Program-made: the position numbers and the translations under genes
Assembly (NCBI GenBank): GCA_964395095.1
Contig: CAYMZZ010000002.1
Span: 186,001 to 250,000, forward strand
From: CAYMZZ01 sp964395095
Lineage (GTDB): Bacteria; Bacteroidota; Bacteroidia; Chitinophagales; Chitinophagaceae
Direction: 5' to 3'
DNA: 64,000 bases
Notes under the pieces: generated by a model
The model's input: the letters and a program-made list of their open reading frames with translations, nothing else
Told to the model about the DNA's origin: nothing
Databases searched by the model: none
In this document: one piece after another, positions 25,101 to 33,407 of the stretch
How the letters are laid out: every line of letters starts with the position of its first letter
How positions within the stretch are numbered: position 1 is the stretch's first letter

Positions 25101-27281
25101 ATGGATAAAAATAGAATTGTTACATATAGCTTGCTTGCACATATCAATAACCACGGAAAAGGAATTAAAGATTTTAGTGATATTTTTTTACCTCTTGTAA
25201 AACGGACACTTTCCAAGTTAAATAGTAATGGAATTGTAAGCGGACTTTTGACCGATGTAAAAAGTGAAATGGATAAATTATATTCATTAGACATCCCATT
25301 TCCGCTCTTAAAGAAAAATATTAATAAAATAGCCGATGAATACAACACTAAAATTGAAAAGGACTTCCAAGTTTTTAGAGATGGTTCTTTCGTAATTCAC
25401 AAGTTCCTATTTTCAGAGTATGAGGAGGTAATAAATGAACAGGAAATTGATATTGAAGCTGTAAATCTTGCTTACGAGAAATATTTGCAGGCGAATGAAA
25501 TCGATATACATACTCAACCATCTTTATTTGAATTTTTAGATAAGCATAGAATATCATTGTCAAACTTTTTTGCTAACAAGGGAGAAGCTGATATTGACAA
25601 AGACTTTTTAGTTCAAGCTGATTTTATTAACGAAATTAAAGGAGTTAAAGACCTTTTTGATATTCTAAAAAGAGTTTATTTAGGGTCAATCATAACAAGT
25701 TACCTAGAAGTTGACTTTGGGCAGGATAATAATAATAGTTTAGAATTTGTACTTGACACAACATTCTTAATAAGCTACTTAAATCTTCACTCTATTGAGG
25801 CTAAACATACTTGTGACAAAATTTTAGAAATTTGTAAACGACTCGGTTATAACTTAATTGTGTTAAAAGATACAATTGAAGAATCACAAGGCTTATTAAA
25901 ACGAACATCAGAGCATTTTAATAATAATTATTTAGCCCAAAAGATTGACAGTAATAGCATTTACAATGCTTGTGATAGACTATCTCTGAACAAAACAGAT
26001 ATTGAAAGAATAAGTTCCAATCTTGAAAATACACTTGCAGAAAACGGTATTATCATCGTACCAAATACTGACAAATACAGAAATCTTGCTAAATACAGCA
26101 AGGAATATGAGATATTGAAAAACAGGAAAAGTAATCCAGATGGAGCTTTACACGATGCAGTTGCAATAATGTATGTTCAACAAAAAAGGGGTAAACGAAT
26201 AAAATCTTTTTATGAAGGAAAGTGTTGGTTCGTAACAGATATGAAAAACGAACTGTATCAAAAAGAAAATAGAAATGGTGATAATTATCTTTCTGAATCT
26301 ATTAGAGCAGACGAACTAGTTAATATTCTTTGGCTAACAAATCCCAATGTTAAAACTGATGATATAATTGATATTGGACTTACTAGACTTGTAGCAACTA
26401 CTATTAGTGAATCTATGCCTAATCCAAGAGTTTTAAAAGAACTAGACGAGAATATTCAAAAATATGCTAAAGACAAAATTGACCCTTCAGATTGTGTAAG
26501 AGTTGCAAATATGATTGCTAACAGGACTTTGACAAATCTTGAACAACTTAATAAAATTGCAAAGACAAATCAAGAAGAGTTTGTTTTGCAGTTAAAAGAT
26601 CTATCAGCGAAATCAAAAATTGATGAAGCAAGAAAAGATAAGTTTACAAAAGATTTGATAACAAATATTCACTCTGATTTTGAAAAACGTTTTACTGAAA
26701 GAGATAATGAATTAAAGCTTCGTTATGAAACTGAATTAATAGATGCAAAAAATCAAATCCTTTCAAGCAAACAAGAAGAAATAGATGAAAAAGAAGTAGA
26801 AAAAAACAAGCAAATATTAAAGGCTAAAACAGGTGAAATTACTGCATATCAAAAACAAATAGATGCCCTTTCCATAACAAAAGTAAATTGCGAAAAGAAT
26901 GCCATCGATTTCTCAAAACAGCTTTTAGCAGTAATCCTTTTATTGCTAGTAGCTATTTACATCGGCTTAGGCTATTTTTTAACTAAAGCAGATTGGAATA
27001 AGATTGAGCCAGTAACATATTTTATCGGCAGCCCAATATTGTTGTATATTTTATATTTTCTAACAACTTTACTTTTCCCAAAGTTACACCTGACTTTAGA
27101 CCCAAGAACAATAAGTAAATCACTTATTGAATGGAAGACAAAAAGAAATTTTAATAAATGGAATTTTGATATTGATAATTACAATAGTATTCAGCAAATT
27201 ATTGGCGAAACAACTTTAGAAATAGAAGAACTCAAGAAAAAGGCAGCCGCTAATATTAGTATTGCCAATAATGGGGCTTGA
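25101..27281 (+). CDS. Membrane-anchored PIN-like nuclease, large
   Basis: A 726-residue protein. Residues 1-210 are helical and unassigned. A PIN-like nuclease core follows: Asp219 in FVLDTTFLISYL, Glu260 in KDTIEES, Asp352 in DGALHDAVAIMY and Asp380 in CWFVTDMKNEL, the expected acidic quartet. A long coiled coil (about 510-605) leads to two transmembrane segments (about 610-632 and 642-664) and a cytoplasmic tail. A nuclease tethered to the inner membrane suggests a toxin or defence effector cutting RNA, but this is inference. The GC content is very low. Its last codons form the left arm of attC-like site 7, so the gene and the site are physically joined. Confidence 0.68.
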   Translation: MDKNRIVTYSLLAHINNHGKGIKDFSDIFLPLVKRTLSKLNSNGIVSGLLTDVKSEMDKLYSLDIPFPLLKKNINKIADEYNTKIEKDFQVFRDGSFVIHKFLFSEYEEVINEQEIDIEAVNLAYEKYLQANEIDIHTQPSLFEFLDKHRISLSNFFANKGEADIDKDFLVQADFINEIKGVKDLFDILKRVYLGSIITSYLEVDFGQDNNNSLEFVLDTTFLISYLNLHSIEAKHTCDKILEICKRLGYNLIVLKDTIEESQGLLKRTSEHFNNNYLAQKIDSNSIYNACDRLSLNKTDIERISSNLENTLAENGIIIVPNTDKYRNLAKYSKEYEILKNRKSNPDGALHDAVAIMYVQQKRGKRIKSFYEGKCWFVTDMKNELYQKENRNGDNYLSESIRADELVNILWLTNPNVKTDDIIDIGLTRLVATTISESMPNPRVLKELDENIQKYAKDKIDPSDCVRVANMIANRTLTNLEQLNKIAKTNQEEFVLQLKDLSAKSKIDEARKDKFTKDLITNIHSDFEKRFTERDNELKLRYETELIDAKNQILSSKQEEIDEKEVEKNKQILKAKTGEITAYQKQIDALSITKVNCEKNAIDFSKQLLAVILLLLVAIYIGLGYFLTKADWNKIEPVTYFIGSPILLYILYFLTTLLFPKLHLTLDPRTISKSLIEWKTKRNFNKWNFDIDNYNSIQQIIGETTLEIEELKKKAAANISIANNGA

Positions 27282-27444
27282 CATTGGAGCAATCAGGAAT
27301 GAAAATTCTGCTGTTTTGCTGTTCTGGGCTTGGCGAATAAAGCCCACCTTCAGTTCTTAATAGTTAATTTTATTAAAAAGCCTGGCAACAGTTCCGGCGG
27401 ACGAATATAAAATTCCCCACCATCGGCAATACCTGCCCGTTAGC
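27249..27444 (+). repeat. attC-like site 7 (type 1), overlapping the PIN-like gene's end
   Basis: Left GCTAAT, ATTAG, TATTGCCAATAATGGGG inside the last codons. Right, reverse-complemented: GCTAAC, GGGCAGG, TATTGCCGATGGTGGGG. The arms match 14 of 17. The centre TTCTGGGCTTGGCGAATAAA is shared with sites 2 and 4. The core GTTAGC is at 27439-27444 and the site is 196 bases long. Confidence 0.78.
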
Positions 27445-27488
27445 CGCGAGCAAAGACACACCCCCAAATATCAAACATTTTCAAAGGA

Positions 27489-28522
27489 ATGGAAAAGAAA
27501 CATCAAGTATTTGTTAGTTCAACATATAGAGACTTAACAGAGGAGAGACAAGAAGTAATGCAAGCCTTGCTCGAATTAGATTGCATTCCAATTGGTATGG
27601 AACTTTTCCCTGCTGCTGATGATGACCAATGGACTTTGATTAAAAGGTTAATAGACGATTGTGACTATACATTCTAATTATTGGTGGAAGATACGGCTCA
27701 ATTAATCAAGAAGGAATTAGCTATACACAAATGGAATATGAATACGCTGTTTCAAGAGAGATTCCTGTAATAAGTTTCTTACCGAAAAAGCCAGACTCAA
27801 TACCAGTAGGCAAAAGTGAAACAGATAAACAACTAATAAAAAAGTTGACCGAGTTTAAAGTTCTTGCTGAAAAGAAGATGTGTCGCTATTGGGAAAGTGC
27901 GGTTGACCTTGGTTCTCAAGTGAGCAGAAGTCTGGTAAAGTTAATAAAAGACAAGCCAAGACCAGGTTGGGTTAAGGCTATTTATTTACCGAGTGAAGAT
28001 ACTACAAAGGAAATATTAGAACTGCGTAAACAAGTTGAGCAACTTCAGATAGAACTTGAAAAATCCAAGACGAAAGCACCTGAAGGAACAGAAAACTTGA
28101 GTCAAGGAAACGATGAAGTCAAAATTGATTTCACTTTCACTGGTGCTGGTAATGACTGGCGAATAAAGACAATATCATATTCTCATAGTGTGCAGTGTAC
28201 ATGGGATGAAATATTTTCAGAAATAAGTCCACTTATGTTAGACGAGGCAAGTGAGAATTCTATTAAACAAAAGATTAACGAATTAATTAGGCGTAGGACA
28301 ATTACCACGATTACAAAACAACTGGAAAAAGAAGAGCAATATCCTAAAGACTTTAAAATTAATGACAATGACTTTCATACAATCAAAATTCAACTAAGGG
28401 CATTATCATTAATGACTGAAAGTATTCGTAAAAGAAGCATTCATGACAAAGGTACATATTGGACTTTGACACCTTACGGAGATACTGTAATGACAAGGCT
28501 TAGGGCGATTAGAAAACAATAA
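27489..28522 (+). pseudogene. DUF4062 protein, frameshifted
   Basis: The first part (KKHQVFVSSTYRDLTEERQE to LIDDCDY) is the conserved N-terminus of DUF4062, a Rossmann-like domain related to TIR/SLOG folds that is frequent in NLR-like and defence proteins. A stop occurs at 27675-27677, but the family's next strand continues in another frame (LIIGGRYGSINQEGISYTQM). A single base appears missing near 27667-27670 (GACTATACATT where GACTATTACATT would restore the frame). The downstream frame runs to 28522 with a coiled coil and an unassigned C-terminal domain. Without the shift it would be about 340 residues. It may be dead, a sequencing error, or rescued by slippage. Confidence 0.75.
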
Positions 28523-28530
28523 AGCCAGCG

Positions 28531-28724
28531 GCTAACAAAAGTATTCGCAAAAGTGGGGCTCGACAAGGCAATAGTATCTATGTGCAAGCTTCTGCAGCAG
28601 ATCGAGCTCGAGATTCAATGTTCAGCTTTAGTTCTTGACTTCAACGACAAATTTTCAAATGGGCATTTGTACCAGGCTGAACAATCAAAAAGTTCCCAGC
28701 CTTCGCAAATACTTAAGCGTTGCT
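28531..28724 (+). repeat. attC-like site 8
   Basis: Left GCTAAC, AAA, AGTATTCGCAAAAGTGGGG. Right, reverse-complemented: AGCAAC, GCTTA, AGTATTTGCGAAGGCTGGG. 14 of 19 arm bases agree, most differences being transitions. The right core has drifted to GTTGCT. It begins 8 bases past the DUF4062 stop and ends 13 bases before the next ATG. The centre is unlike sites 2, 4 and 7. Confidence 0.7.
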
Positions 28725-28737
28725 CGGGAGCTAAATC

Positions 28738-29307
28738 ATGAGAATGCAAGAAAGACTAACATTAGCTAAACTACCTATTGAATGGACAGGCGACCTTTCG
28801 GACGACTGTGCAGCAATATGGGCTGGACTGATGTTGCGTGCCGAATGGATGGACGAAGACTACTGGTGCTGGGCGGTTTACGACATGCAGAATGCCGGGG
28901 CTACCATTGATAACTCAAATAATTATTCTGCCAGATTTATTGGAGGAGAAGCAGCGAGACTAAAAGCTGAGAGCGTGGCTCGACAATACATTGCCGGATT
29001 AGCAGTCCTACAGCAGACAGCAATGTATTTAATAGCTGATAGTTTTAAAATTACCGGACGCGGGATTGTTCTTGCTGGCTATATTACAGAGGGAATTGTT
29101 TCAAAAGGTGACACTATTGAATTTATTGCTTTTAGCACCTTGTTTCAGAGAAGAATAGTTGCTATTGAAGGATTCACTAAATCACAACCAGACAAAGTGA
29201 ACACCGGACTGGTAATCGAATGCCTCAACGATGCGGAAATTGATGTGTTGAAAGATTGGAAGCCAGACAACTTTGTCGCAACCATATACAAGGCTAAAGC
29301 GACCTGA
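28738..29307 (+). CDS. EF-Tu domain-2-like beta-barrel protein
   Basis: A 189-residue protein. The C-terminal half (DSFKITGRGIVLAGYITEGI, VSKGDTIEFI, FQRRIVAIEGF) follows the pattern of the translation-factor beta-barrel (EF-Tu domain 2). The N-terminal half (WMDEDYWCWAVYDMQNAGAT) is acidic and Trp-rich. There is no GTPase domain. Such small Bacteroidota proteins have no known role. It is the last gene of the array, on the same strand. Confidence 0.65.
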   Translation: MRMQERLTLAKLPIEWTGDLSDDCAAIWAGLMLRAEWMDEDYWCWAVYDMQNAGATIDNSNNYSARFIGGEAARLKAESVARQYIAGLAVLQQTAMYLIADSFKITGRGIVLAGYITEGIVSKGDTIEFIAFSTLFQRRIVAIEGFTKSQPDKVNTGLVIECLNDAEIDVLKDWKPDNFVATIYKAKAT

Positions 29308-29323
29308 TTAAAGTCTGGCAGTC

Positions 29324-29355
29324 ACTAATACAAGTATTGCCCTTAGTGGGTTTTG
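29324..29355 (+). repeat. attC-like site 9, left half only
   Basis: ACTAAT, ACAA, GTATTGCCCTTAGTGGG resembles the left arm of site 7 (TATTGCC...TGGGG). No partner follows, so the array appears to be cut off here. Confidence 0.45.
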
Positions 29356-29390
29356 TCTTTTGGAAACGTTGCATATGATCAAAGATATTT

Positions 29391-29422
29391 AAAGAAGCTG
29401 CTCATTCACGAGCAGCCTCTTT
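29391..29422. terminator. Bidirectional terminator hairpin
   Basis: AAAGA, A, GCTGCTC, ATTCAC, GAGCAGC, C, TCTTT: long matched arms with A/T-rich ends. It is 4 bases past the stop of the SymE-like gene on the minus strand. Confidence 0.75.
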
Positions 29423-29426
29423 AGTT

Positions 29427-29648
29427 CTAATCCGCCTGCAAAGTAATAATCAACAACTCCTTCATTGTAGTAACCGTCACACGTTTACCAGAATGAAAGC
29501 CCAGTTGCTCCAGCCAGGTGCCACAGAGCTTTATTTCCGGGGCCATGGTTTCACTCCAACGATTGATTCTGAATTTGGGTTGAATTTTTAAGCTTCTCAC
29601 GTCCGGACGGCGAACGCCGGTTTTCCTGCCCTGCTTGTTAGTTTGCAT
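29427..29648 (-). CDS. SymE-like toxin domain protein
   Basis: A 73-residue protein, starting at the ATG at 29648 (MQTNKQGRKTGVRRPDVRS); a longer frame adds 11 residues. IKLCGTWLEQLGFHSGKRVT, VTTMKELLIITL is the SymE core: an AbrB-like swapped-hairpin fold. SymE in E. coli is an SOS-controlled RNA-binding toxin repressed by the antisense RNA SymR. Here the start codon lies at the foot of a 16-bp perfect inverted repeat, which could hide the ribosome site. A hairpin terminator follows. Whether an antisense RNA exists cannot be read from the sequence. Confidence 0.8.
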   Translation of the reverse strand: MQTNKQGRKTGVRRPDVRSLKIQPKFRINRWSETMAPEIKLCGTWLEQLGFHSGKRVTVTTMKELLIITLQAD

Positions 29649-29776
29649 AGTAAAGACTTTTAATGCCCGACGGTGGCGCAAACTAACAAGCAGCTTGTGT
29701 AGTGCGGGACTTACACCCGCTCTCCGTCAGGCAAAGAAATAATGATTTGACCTGCTTGTAGTTTGCAGAATAAAAC
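29631..29776. repeat. Nested inverted repeats over the SymE-like start
   Basis: Outer arms CTGCTTGTTAGTTTGC (29631-29646) and GCAAACTAACAAGCAG (29678-29693) are perfect 16-mers. A second pair TGCCCGACGG (29664-29673) / CCGTCAGGCA (29724-29733) interlocks with them. A third, GCGGG/CCCGC (29704-29720), encloses a 7-base loop. A direct copy of the outer arm follows at 29750-29776 (CTGCTTGTAGTTTGCAGAAT). From 29777 to 30031 I see no gene, only a GGGAAAAACA/TGTTTTTTTCCC hairpin near 29800-29834. Confidence 0.6.
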
Positions 29777-30031
29777 TAAGAGCCAGGTCTGCTGATTCCA
29801 TGGGAAAAACACCGCCCAAAAATGTTTTTTTCCCGGGGTTTATTGTACAAAACAACTGATTTACACGATGACTCGATCTTGCCGGCCCCGGCACCGGGGA
29901 AGCACTACATATTCGGGTAGCTCAGCCGGAAACATCAGGATTTTAGTGGAGTTTTGCGGGACCCTGCCAACCTGGAAAAGGGTTGGAAAAAAACCGGGTT
30001 CCGCCAATGAAAGCCTTGCAAAATTTATCCT

Positions 30032-30889
30032 ATGTATTTGCAGTTCCCCGTGCCTGATGACCTGAAAGAGCTCATTAGCTTTTTTTACGCGATGGAATAC
30101 TACCAGGAGGAGACGGCTTTGCAGCCTCTTTTGCCCTCGGGTACCGAAATTAACGGCTGGCAATACTCGGGGCAGTGGCGGGTAAAGTTCCATTCAAAAA
30201 AAGCCACGGAGGATTTTCTGTTGCCCAGGTTCTATATAGTGGGGCAGCAGACGGTTTCCTACTCACTCACGGCCCTGGATGGGCTGGCGGGTATTTTTGG
30301 TGCGGCTTTACAGCCGGGCACGGCCACCCGGCTCACGGGGATTCCGGCGGTGCAATTCACCAATCATCCCATGCCCTCAGAAAGGGCTTTTCCGCAAAAA
30401 TTGGTGGAGCCCTTTATCCATCGGTTCAGCCGCTTACACAACCATGAAGAGCGCCGGGAATGCCTGATTGATTTTTATCGGCAGTTTAAGCCGGTGCCTG
30501 GTTACCGGCTTTACCGCGAGGCTTTGCGGGTTGTTTACGATGCCAAAGCCTGTATTTCGGTAAAAGAGCTTTGCGACAAGCTGCATGTTAATGAGCGCTA
30601 TCTGCAGCGGGAATTCCGCCGGCATATTGGCGTTCCGCCCTCGGTTTATTTGCAGGTAATGCGCTTCAATAATGTGTTTACCGAGTTATCCCTTGCCCGG
30701 GAAAAGCAAAACCTGGAAAGCCTCGCCCTGCTGTTTAACTATTACGATTTATCGCATTTCAACAAGGAGCATCAGCGGTATTTTGGCATGGCCCCTTCCC
30801 AGCTCATTCTGGAGCGTTTTGTGCTGCTGAAGGAACTCATAAATCAGGGTCCCTATCTGCTTCAGGTGCAATTGAATGCCCAGTCCTGA
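30032..30889 (+). CDS. AraC family transcriptional regulator
   Basis: A 285-residue regulator. The N-terminal domain (FPVPDDLKELISFFYAMEYY, LQPLLPSGTEINGWQYSG) is the DUF6597-like sensor seen in many Bacteroidota AraC proteins. The C-terminal two-HTH domain (about 170-270) has CISVKELCDKLHVNERYLQR, EFRRHIGVPPSVYLQVMRFN and FNYYDLSHFNKEHQRYFGMA. It probably binds DNA in response to an unknown small ligand. The target is not evident; the downstream propeller lipoprotein is a candidate. Confidence 0.88.
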   Translation: MYLQFPVPDDLKELISFFYAMEYYQEETALQPLLPSGTEINGWQYSGQWRVKFHSKKATEDFLLPRFYIVGQQTVSYSLTALDGLAGIFGAALQPGTATRLTGIPAVQFTNHPMPSERAFPQKLVEPFIHRFSRLHNHEERRECLIDFYRQFKPVPGYRLYREALRVVYDAKACISVKELCDKLHVNERYLQREFRRHIGVPPSVYLQVMRFNNVFTELSLAREKQNLESLALLFNYYDLSHFNKEHQRYFGMAPSQLILERFVLLKELINQGPYLLQVQLNAQS

Positions 30890-30970
30890 ACTTTTTTGTC
30901 GGGGTTTTACAAGCCTTTCTTGTTGGAAATAGCAACATTTAGGCTGCTTAATTTGCACTAAACCCAACCT

Positions 30971-31026
30971 TAAACCTTAAACCCTAAACCCTAAACCCTA
31001 AACCCTAAACCCTAAACCCTAAACTA
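30971..31026. repeat. Tandem TAAACCC heptamer repeat
   Basis: Six perfect TAAACCC units (30978-31019) flanked by two imperfect units (TAAACCT, TAAACTA). The run ends at the A of the next gene's ATG. The unit equals the plant-type telomere repeat. A degenerate copy on the other strand lies at 61297-61333. Confidence 0.9.
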
Positions 31027-32069
31027 TGAGAACGCGTATCCCGCCAGGAACTGCCCTCATGATATGGCTCCCCATCCTTGGTATTATTGCCTTCGGTTGT
31101 TCAAAAAAAGACAGGACCCCAACACCCAATTTGTCGGAATATATTGCCGGTTACCAGGAGCATAGCTCGGGTGAATGGGTGGCAACGGTTTGGGTTAACG
31201 GGAGTCCGACCTATCTTACCAATGGCGATTTTGCGTCCACCGCGAATGATGTAGCCTTATCCAACAACGATATATATGTAGCCGGCGCGGAAAGAGATAC
31301 GCCTTCGCCATCGGACCCAACTGAGCTGAACCAAAGAGCCGTATACTGGAAGAATGGAACGCAAATGGAACTGACAGATGGCAGCACGAATGCCGAAGCC
31401 GTCGGCATCGCCGTAAGTGGCATGGATGTATATGTGGCCGGTTCGGAATACAATGCAACAAATTTGCGGTTCAATGCCAGGCTATGGAAAAACGGTGTGG
31501 AAGTCACATTGAATAATGGCAGCAACTGGTCAAGGGCCAATGATGTGGCGGTGAGTGGAAACAATGTGTATGTGGCAGGCAATGAAATTATTGGCGGTAC
31601 ACCCACCGCCATTCTCTGGGTAAACGGGACGGCACAACCGCTCAGTGTTCCGGGATCTTCCGGTAACGCGGAATGGATACTGCTGGATGGAAGCGATGTA
31701 TATGTTTTCGGGGCCTATTCCAATGCGGGTGTCACCAATGCCTGTTACTGGAAAAATGGCGAATTCACTACCATTGGCTTTTTGGCCGGGGGCGGAAGCT
31801 ATTTTGCCAACGACGGTTTGCTGAAATCCGGTAACCTGCAGTTGGTGGGTTTTGGCTTTGAAGCCTCAACTGGCAAAGCCATTTACTGGAATAACGGAAC
31901 CGCCACCAAACTGGGTGAAAGCTCGTCGAGTGCACAAAGCATTGTTGACAAAAACAATGTGCTCACCATTGTGGGCAGCATAGGCGAATACCCGGCAAAA
32001 TGGGAAAACCAGAATCTTGCCTTTACCGGCACCACCAGGGGCATGTTCAATAAAATTATCTACCAATAG
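31026..32069 (+). CDS. Beta-propeller-like repeat lipoprotein
   Basis: A 347-residue lipoprotein (lipobox GIIAFGCSKK, Cys25). It consists of about six to seven repeats of roughly 45 residues with the theme A-x-V-A-V-S-G-N-N-V-Y-V-A-G, then W-K-N-G-T-x-x-x-L (VAVSGNNVYVAGNEIIGGTP, YWKNGTQMELTDG). This predicts a beta-propeller at the cell surface or in the periplasm. The role is unknown. Its translation start abuts the telomere-like heptamer run, so changes in repeat number would alter the promoter-to-start spacing. Confidence 0.75.
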   Translation: MRTRIPPGTALMIWLPILGIIAFGCSKKDRTPTPNLSEYIAGYQEHSSGEWVATVWVNGSPTYLTNGDFASTANDVALSNNDIYVAGAERDTPSPSDPTELNQRAVYWKNGTQMELTDGSTNAEAVGIAVSGMDVYVAGSEYNATNLRFNARLWKNGVEVTLNNGSNWSRANDVAVSGNNVYVAGNEIIGGTPTAILWVNGTAQPLSVPGSSGNAEWILLDGSDVYVFGAYSNAGVTNACYWKNGEFTTIGFLAGGGSYFANDGLLKSGNLQLVGFGFEASTGKAIYWNNGTATKLGESSSSAQSIVDKNNVLTIVGSIGEYPAKWENQNLAFTGTTRGMFNKIIYQ

Positions 32070-32352
32070 GGGTCGATTACGCAGGCCGCCTTTTTACCTT
32101 TTGCTATCCAGGCGGGATAATGCCAGGGATTTGACCGATAAGGACGAATCCGGGAAGTATTAGTTACTTTCTTATCTCCTAATACTTCATGGAGAACTGA
32201 TAGCCTTGAACATGCTGGCTCCGGCACCAGAGCGAGAAGGACTTTTTTTAGCGCCAGGCCGGAAAAAATTCATTAAATTAGTTTGGTTTTGGCAATCCCT
32301 GGATCACTGCGATTGCCATTTTTTGCATCTATCTTGAAGATCGTTAATTATA

Positions 32353-32790
32353 ATGAAGCATTTTACGCTTATTATTATTTTCGGTATGCTGGCATGTGCC
32401 GTGTCCAAATCCCGAAAAACAGAGAACTTATGCCAGGGTAAAGAGGCTTTGGCGCTTCAATTCGCAGAACTGGTTCATCATAAGGATAAATATCACAGAA
32501 AATTGATTGAGGTGAAAGGGTATTACCAGAATGGTTTTGAAAAATCGAGCCTCAGGCCGGATACAGTACCGATTGACTGGAACAGAGATCCCGATTACCT
32601 TACTTACTATTCAAAAATCTGGCTTGAATTCGGCCCTTCCATTCCATATACCGAGTGGGACAATTATAATGGGAAGTTTGTTTCAATAAAAGGAATTTTT
32701 GATACATCAAGGCATGGACATCTTGGGCAATATTTTGCTGAGATCGCTGATATATGCGAGATTAGGGAAGTGGCCAGTGCTAAAAATTAG
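32353..32790 (+). CDS. Hypothetical lipoprotein with OB-fold-like domain
   Basis: A 145-residue lipoprotein (lipobox GMLACAVS, Cys15). Segments YHRKLIEVKGYYQNGFEKSS and YNGKFVSIKGIFDTSRHGHL, GQYFAEIADI have the spacing of a small OB-fold-like barrel found in many Bacteroidota lipoproteins. No enzymatic motif is seen. Between 32070 and 32352 I find no feature. Confidence 0.6.
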   Translation: MKHFTLIIIFGMLACAVSKSRKTENLCQGKEALALQFAELVHHKDKYHRKLIEVKGYYQNGFEKSSLRPDTVPIDWNRDPDYLTYYSKIWLEFGPSIPYTEWDNYNGKFVSIKGIFDTSRHGHLGQYFAEIADICEIREVASAKN

Positions 32791-32882
32791 GGTCTTTCAA
32801 CAACAGCGGCACCAGGCATGCAGAACCATGGGCGTCGCCTGAACCGATCCCTCTTTGCGTAACCATCAACCAACAAGCAACC

Positions 32883-33289
32883 ATGTTCGGACTATTTAAG
32901 AATACAAGCTGGAAACTGGAGGGTAAAGCGCTTGACTTTTTCAGAAAAATCTTTGGAACCTCAATGATTTTCATGTTGACTTAGCGTCGTTGAAAAGGGC
33001 CAGGAGCAGGTTCGCCGCAGATTCAGCAATCGAAAAGCTTGTGAGTGGGCTGACATGTGAGCAACTTAATCTGACCGATCTTAGTGAATTGGAGGTGGAT
33101 GGCAGGACCTACTATCAAATAAAAGACCTCGAAGATGGCAATTACATGGCAATTGACAGGAAGGGACAGGTTTTCGGGCTTATGCATGATCCATACAAAA
33201 TTGACCTATTAAATAAATCTGTGAAGGATTTTGTGACTGAAGTGAATGATGGAAAGTTTGATTTTGACAAACCATGGGTCAGGAAATAA
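32883..33289 (+). pseudogene. SMI1/KNR4-like small protein, frameshifted
   Basis: The ATG at 32883 opens MFGLFKNTSWKLEGKALDFF, RKIFGTS, then stops at 32982. The continuation NDFHVDLASLKRARSRFAAD is in a second frame from about 32963 and runs to 33289. ELEVDGRTYYQIKDLEDGNY, MAIDRKGQVFGLMHDPYKID resembles the C-terminal half of SMI1/KNR4-type immunity proteins. One frameshift near 32955-32970 would join them into about 135 residues. Confidence 0.55.
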
Positions 33290-33407
33290 GAGTCAGAGTG
33301 CCGATAGATATATTTTAAACAGTTGTAAATTACGGCGGCTGCTGTATCGGGTTTGGTGTTATCCAAATGTTATGCCAAACGCAAAGCAGCAGATGTGAGC
33401 TGCAATT

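Noticed and set aside
29700..29722. tRNA T-arm-like GCGGGACTTACACCCGC
   Set aside because: No acceptor, D or anticodon arm can be drawn around it; better explained as part of the nested repeats.
29868..30065. 65-codon ORF before the AraC gene
   Set aside because: It overlaps the AraC start, is Arg/Ser-rich and shows no coding character.
30971..31026. Plant-type telomere repeat as a sign of eukaryotic contamination or a linear chromosome end
   Set aside because: It is flanked on both sides by ordinary bacterial genes and is only eight units long.
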